A model generated the notes under the pieces. It saw nothing but the letters and a program-made list of their open reading frames with translations. It was not told the origin of the DNA and ran no database searches. A DNA stretch of 64,000 nt, from the NCBI GenBank assembly GCA_938038735.1, contig CALHSW010000012.1, forward strand, positions 1-64,000. Reading direction: 5' to 3'. This document shows positions 60,619 through 64,000 of the stretch, piece after piece (position 1 is the first letter of the stretch; each line of letters starts with the position of its first letter). The position numbers and the translations under genes are program-made. The DNA is from an uncultured Bacteroidia bacterium. Lineage in GTDB: Bacteria; Bacteroidota; Bacteroidia; Bacteroidales; CAJPTX01.

Positions 60619-60676
60619 TCGTTTGTTTATCTCTCATTTCTCTACCGCTTCGCAGCGTCACACTTTACGTACCCTT

Positions 60677-62614
60677 CTACTTCGCAAACGCCTTTGCCAG
60701 CTCCTCTTTTAGTCTCGCTACGAACGCCGATACATCCATCACGCCATCATCCACACCGCCCCGCTCACGAACCGACAACGTTCCATCCTGCTCCTCTCGT
60801 TCGCCTACAACCATTATGTACGGTATCCTTTGTAGCTCCGCATCCCGTATCTTCTTCCCTATCTTCTCGCCACGCGAATCAACCGACACACTAATATCCT
60901 GCTTTTTCATCTCTACAGCCACCCGCTCCGCGTATCCAACGAACTTATCACTCACCGGGAGCACTATCACCTGCTCCGGCGCCAGCCACAGCGGAAAACG
61001 CCCAGCCGTATGCTCTATCAACACCGCTACAAAACGCTCCATCGAACCGAACGGTGCCCTGTGAATCATCACCGGGCGATGACGCTGATCATCTGCTCCA
61101 ATGTACTCTAGTCCGAATCGCTCCGGCAAATTGTAATCCACCTGTATCGTCCCCAGCTGCCACTTCCGTCCTATCGCATCGCGAACCATGAAGTCAAGCT
61201 TCGGCCCATAGAACGCCGCCTCGCCCTCTACCTCTATTCCCTTCATGCCGCGCTCCGCCACTGCCTCGCGTATAGCGCGTTCCGCCCGATCCCAATTCTC
61301 GTCACTCCCTATGTACTTCTCCTTATGCTTGGGATCTCTCAGCGAAATCTGCACATCGTAGTTCTGAAAGTCTAGCACCTTAAATATGTATAGCACTATG
61401 TCCATAACATTCAAGAACTCCCCCTTGAGCTGTTCTGGCGTGCAGAAAATATGCGCATCGTCCTGCGTAAATCCACGTACCCGCGTCAACCCATGCAGCT
61501 CGCCCGACTGCTCGTAGCGGTACACTGTGCCGAACTCCGCCAACCGCACTGGTAAATCACGGTACGATCGTGGCTGTGAACGATATATCTCGCAATGGTG
61601 GGGGCAGTTCATCGGCTTTAGCATGAACTCCTCCCCCTCTTGCGGCGTGGTTATAGGCCTAAAGCTATCCGCACCGTACTTCGCCCAATGCCCTGACGTT
61701 ACGTATAGTTCCTTCTGACCAATGTGCGGCGTTATCACCTGCTGATAACCGTACTCGTTCTGCACATTCCGTAGAAATCTCTCCAGCCGCTCCCGCAGCA
61801 TCGCCCCCTTCGGCAACCATAGCGGAAGACCCGAGCCTACCTTCTGAGAGAAGGTAAACAGACCCATCTCCTTGCCTATCTTCCGATGGTCGCGCTTCTT
61901 CGCCTCCTCCAGCATCTGCAGGTACTCATCGAGCATGCTCTGCTTCGGAAACGTTATCCCATAGAGTCGCGTAAGCTGCTTATTGTGCTCATCACCACGC
62001 CAATACGCCCCCGCTACGCTCAGCACCTTCACTGCCTTTATCTTGCTTGTATCGGCAAGGTGGGGACCACGGCACAAATCCGTAAACTGACCCTGCGTGT
62101 AGAACGTTATGTTCCCATCCTCAAGCCCCTCAATCAGCTCGACTTTGTACGGATCGCCTTTTGCTTTATACGTTTCTAACGCCTCAGCCTTCGACACGCT
62201 ACGCCGCGTAAACGTCTCATTCTGGCGCGCCAACTCCTTCATCTTCGCCTCTATCCGCCCTAAATCATCCTCGGTAATCTTTTGCTCCCCAAAATCTATA
62301 TCGTAGTAGAAGCCTGGATCTATCGCTGGACCTATCGCCAGCTGCGCACCAGGGAAAAGAGCCTCCACCGCCTCCGCCATGAGGTGCGCCGACGAATGCC
62401 AAAACGTCATCTTCCCATCGGCATCATCCCACGTGTTCACCTGCACCGTCGCATCGCACTCTATCGGCCGCGATAAATCATGCACCTCTCCGTTCACTGT
62501 CACCGAGAGAGCCTCACGCCCAAGCTTCGCTGATATCGACTCCGCCAACGTTGCGCCCGTCACGCCCGCCTCGTACTCCCGCACGCTCCCATTAGGAAAT
62601 GTTATCCTTATCAT
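60677..62614 (-). CDS. thrS: Threonyl-tRNA synthetase
   Basis: 645 residues. TGS domain at the N terminus (MIRITFPNGSVREYEAGVTG), editing domain with FWHSSAHLMAEAVEALFPGA, the class II catalytic core with the zinc ligands in LKPMNCPHHCEIYRSQPRS, motif 2 TRVRGFTQDDAHIFC, motif 3 PVMIHRAPFGSMERFVAVLI, and the anticodon-binding domain (VIVLPVSDKFVGYAERVAVE). Full length. First gene of the thrS-infC-rpmI-rplT operon. Confidence 0.98.
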   Translation of the reverse strand: MIRITFPNGSVREYEAGVTGATLAESISAKLGREALSVTVNGEVHDLSRPIECDATVQVNTWDDADGKMTFWHSSAHLMAEAVEALFPGAQLAIGPAIDPGFYYDIDFGEQKITEDDLGRIEAKMKELARQNETFTRRSVSKAEALETYKAKGDPYKVELIEGLEDGNITFYTQGQFTDLCRGPHLADTSKIKAVKVLSVAGAYWRGDEHNKQLTRLYGITFPKQSMLDEYLQMLEEAKKRDHRKIGKEMGLFTFSQKVGSGLPLWLPKGAMLRERLERFLRNVQNEYGYQQVITPHIGQKELYVTSGHWAKYGADSFRPITTPQEGEEFMLKPMNCPHHCEIYRSQPRSYRDLPVRLAEFGTVYRYEQSGELHGLTRVRGFTQDDAHIFCTPEQLKGEFLNVMDIVLYIFKVLDFQNYDVQISLRDPKHKEKYIGSDENWDRAERAIREAVAERGMKGIEVEGEAAFYGPKLDFMVRDAIGRKWQLGTIQVDYNLPERFGLEYIGADDQRHRPVMIHRAPFGSMERFVAVLIEHTAGRFPLWLAPEQVIVLPVSDKFVGYAERVAVEMKKQDISVSVDSRGEKIGKKIRDAELQRIPYIMVVGEREEQDGTLSVRERGGVDDGVMDVSAFVARLKEELAKAFAK

Positions 62615-62639
62615 TGCGCTACTCCAATCATATACGGCG

Positions 62640-62647
62640 CAAAGGTA
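62640..62647 (-). promoter_or_regulatory. -7 promoter element of thrS operon
   Basis: TACCTTTG on the minus strand, 25 bp before the thrS start. Nearby TTG triplets lie 12 or 25 bp upstream, neither ideal. Confidence 0.6.
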
Positions 62648-63007
62648 CTAATTTTATTTCAATTCCACGCGCCAACACCGTTCAACTCGCTTCGCAGAGG
62701 GGATGCAGCACCTAAATCCACATCAACGTTGCACGACTCTTGTGAGACCTTCCCAAACCTTATCATCTCGTTGCACATAGCTATCCCCTATTTATGCCCA
62801 TGTGGATTCTCCTCTAGCCTCTTATCGTCCACTATAGGCATGCCTCTATTCAAACGTTGCGAACTCCACCGTCACCATCCATCCCCTTATAAAGATAGCA
62901 CAATGCAGCTTTTCTCCCACGACTTACCCCTGCACCGAACTGGCCCATATGAATGGCTAAACACCACAATCCTTCCTAATTCTACCCTTCAGCGAACCCA
63001 TTCCAAT
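62648..63007. other. Intergenic stretch, nothing further recognised
   Basis: Between the thrS promoter element and the end of the pseudo-receiver gene. No ORF of quality, RNA fold or clear terminator seen. Confidence 0.5.
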
Positions 63008-63517
63008 TTAAGGGTTCACTATGAAAAAAACACAAACACTCAATATGGCAACAGAAACCAACAACTCTAGCGAGACTAGGGTCAACTGCTTTTTTCTTAT
63101 GCTCTTTCGCAGTGGGCTTACGATACGCAGCACCAATGCGGAGAGCTGCAAGCTGGTACACTGCGTATACATAACAATCGCTTCGGCACCATTGCTACGC
63201 GCTTGCGCTCCAAACTCTAAATCCTCCTGCTCCCCAACCATCACTACACGCACGCTCGGCGCAATGCGCTGCACCACCTCTAAAACTTCCAAGCCATTCA
63301 TAACGTAGTCCACGGCCGAGGCATGGCGGAATGCCACCACTGCAACATGCACTTGCCTAATGGGAACCCCATGCGCATGCACATACTCTAAGAACTGTTC
63401 CCCGGTCATAAAGCGATGCAGATTCACGTTAAGATGCGATTGCAACGCATTGCCAAGCTCATCCGCATAATCAGGCCTGGAGTCAACAATGTATATGTTG
63501 ACCTGAATGTCGCTTTT
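63008..63517 (-). CDS. Receiver-like protein with C-terminal membrane anchor
   Basis: 169 residues from a GTG at 63517, preceded by GAGG; a GTG at 63550 would add 11 residues including FFLRL encoded across a T-run. The first ~125 residues follow a CheY-like pattern: VNIYIVDSRPDYADELGNAL, VAVVAFRHASAVDYVMNGLE and VRVVMVGEQEDLEFG. The acidic pocket is reduced to one Asp and the phosphorylation site position (AVVAF) lacks Asp, so it is probably not phosphorylated. The last ~28 residues form one membrane helix (LVSLELLVSVAILSVCVFFI), making a tail-anchored protein. It lies behind the xerD-like gene. Confidence 0.7.
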   Translation of the reverse strand, partial: KSDIQVNIYIVDSRPDYADELGNALQSHLNVNLHRFMTGEQFLEYVHAHGVPIRQVHVAVVAFRHASAVDYVMNGLEVLEVVQRIAPSVRVVMVGEQEDLEFGAQARSNGAEAIVMYTQCTSLQLSALVLRIVSPLRKSIRKKQLTLVSLELLVSVAILSVCVFFIVNP

Positions 63518-63557
63518 CACTGCTATTAACCTCAAAAAAAAACTTTTCACCCTGCAA

Positions 63558-64000
63558 TCAGCGGTTTTCTTCTCCCTTCTGCAGCCTATCGCCGCGCGGG
63601 TGGTAGCGTATAAGCGTTTCGCGCAGATGCTCTTTGGAGAGGTGCGTATAAATCTCCGTGGTCACTATCGACTCATGCCCAAGCATCGCCTGCACTATGC
63701 GTAAATCTGCTCCACCGCGCACTAGCTCCGTCGCGAAGCTATGCCGTAGCGTATGCGGACTCACATTTTTACGTATCCCCGCTTTGGACGCAAGATCCTT
63801 TACTATGTAAAACACCATCACTCGGCTTAGAGGCTTCCCACGCTGGTTTATGAATAGAATGTCGGCATCTTCATTTGGCAAATTCCAACCGCGGCGCTGG
63901 GCAAGATAGGTATCAATATCCTTGAGTGCCTTGTCGCCAATCGGAACTAAACGCTCTTTATTGCCCTTTCCAATCACGCGAATGAAACCCTCCTGGCCAT
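63558..64000 (-). CDS. xerD: Tyrosine recombinase XerD-like, 5'-partial
   Basis: 147 residues visible; the frame runs off the window end. It starts ...GQEGFIRVIGKGNKERLVPIG, as in XerC/XerD, and carries the catalytic residues of the family: HTLRHSFATELV (His-x-x-Arg), LGHESIVTTEIYTHLSKEHL with the second His and the nucleophilic Tyr. The sequence fits XerD slightly better than XerC. It would resolve chromosome dimers at dif; the dif site is not in the window. Confidence 0.9.
   Translation of the reverse strand, partial: GQEGFIRVIGKGNKERLVPIGDKALKDIDTYLAQRRGWNLPNEDADILFINQRGKPLSRVMVFYIVKDLASKAGIRKNVSPHTLRHSFATELVRGGADLRIVQAMLGHESIVTTEIYTHLSKEHLRETLIRYHPRGDRLQKGEENR

Noticed and set aside
1..64000. 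CRISPR array or complete insertion sequence
   Set aside because: No regularly spaced direct repeats and no transposase gene were found; the only recombinases are the Mpi-like invertase and the partial XerD-like gene.

Overview
The window is a chromosome segment of a member of the Bacteroidota, most likely of the order Bacteroidales. The evidence is the gene content: gliding lipoprotein gldH, DUF4831, DUF5606, DUF6266, a DUF2027/Smr protein, a RicT with a long tail, the folP-cdaA pair, an Mpi-type serine invertase and a single-TM TonB. The promoters agree: many genes and all three tRNAs are preceded by TAnnTTTG at -7, often with TTG about 16-21 bp further upstream. GC content looks to be around or a little above one half. 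I do not name a genus.

Layout. 0-2 kb: the C-terminal part of an NPPY-type DNA adenine methyltransferase, a repeat-filled convergent gap and tRNA-Cys. 2-6.2 kb (minus): a degenerate alkaline-phosphatase-superfamily protein, ychF and a DUF2027/Smr protein. 6.4-9 kb (plus): a queA-family gene overlapping thiE and thiD. 9-11.8 kb: a second copy of the repeat, an orphan chemoreceptor and a GC-rich DUF6266 gene. 12-13.8 kb (plus): folP and cdaA. From 13.8 kb on, most genes lie on the minus strand: a LuxR/hemerythrin pair, pyrC, a GT2 enzyme, trmB-gldH-ricT (overlapping), gyrB, miaA, marC, an M20 hydrolase and DUF4831. clpX is divergent. Then cls, a thioesterase, tRNA-Met and tonB follow.

32-37 kb holds the most distinctive locus. 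It is a four-gene operon with a PAS-containing sensory-type [FeFe] hydrogenase, a SpoIIE/PP2C phosphatase, a small thioredoxin-like Fe-S protein and a catalytic-type [FeFe] hydrogenase, under one clear promoter. An Mpi-like master DNA invertase, tRNA-Ser and a LysE exporter follow. dnaA-tatD-ansA form a tight minus-strand group at 39-42.3 kb. 43-49 kb (plus) carries DUF5606, an NhaD-like antiporter, a SiaC-like protein, a nitroreductase, an Omp85-like barrel and elbB. 49-64 kb (minus) carries aroK, gapA, yciO, a transaldolase, an S9 lipoprotein peptidase, a coiled-coil protein, phoH, a Wzz-like protein, buk-ptb, the thrS-infC-rpmI-rplT operon, a membrane-anchored pseudo-receiver and the end of a XerD-like recombinase.

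Together the genes suggest an anaerobic or oxygen-limited fermenter that handles hydrogen and can exchange acyl-phosphates through Ptb/Buk. Points most worth a second look: the H2-sensor/phosphatase/hydrogenase operon; an infC gene that can only start at a non-standard codon (ATA, after a strong Shine-Dalgarno); two unrelated families of intergenic palindromic repeats, one with compensatory changes; and several receiver- or phosphatase-like proteins that have lost their catalytic residues.
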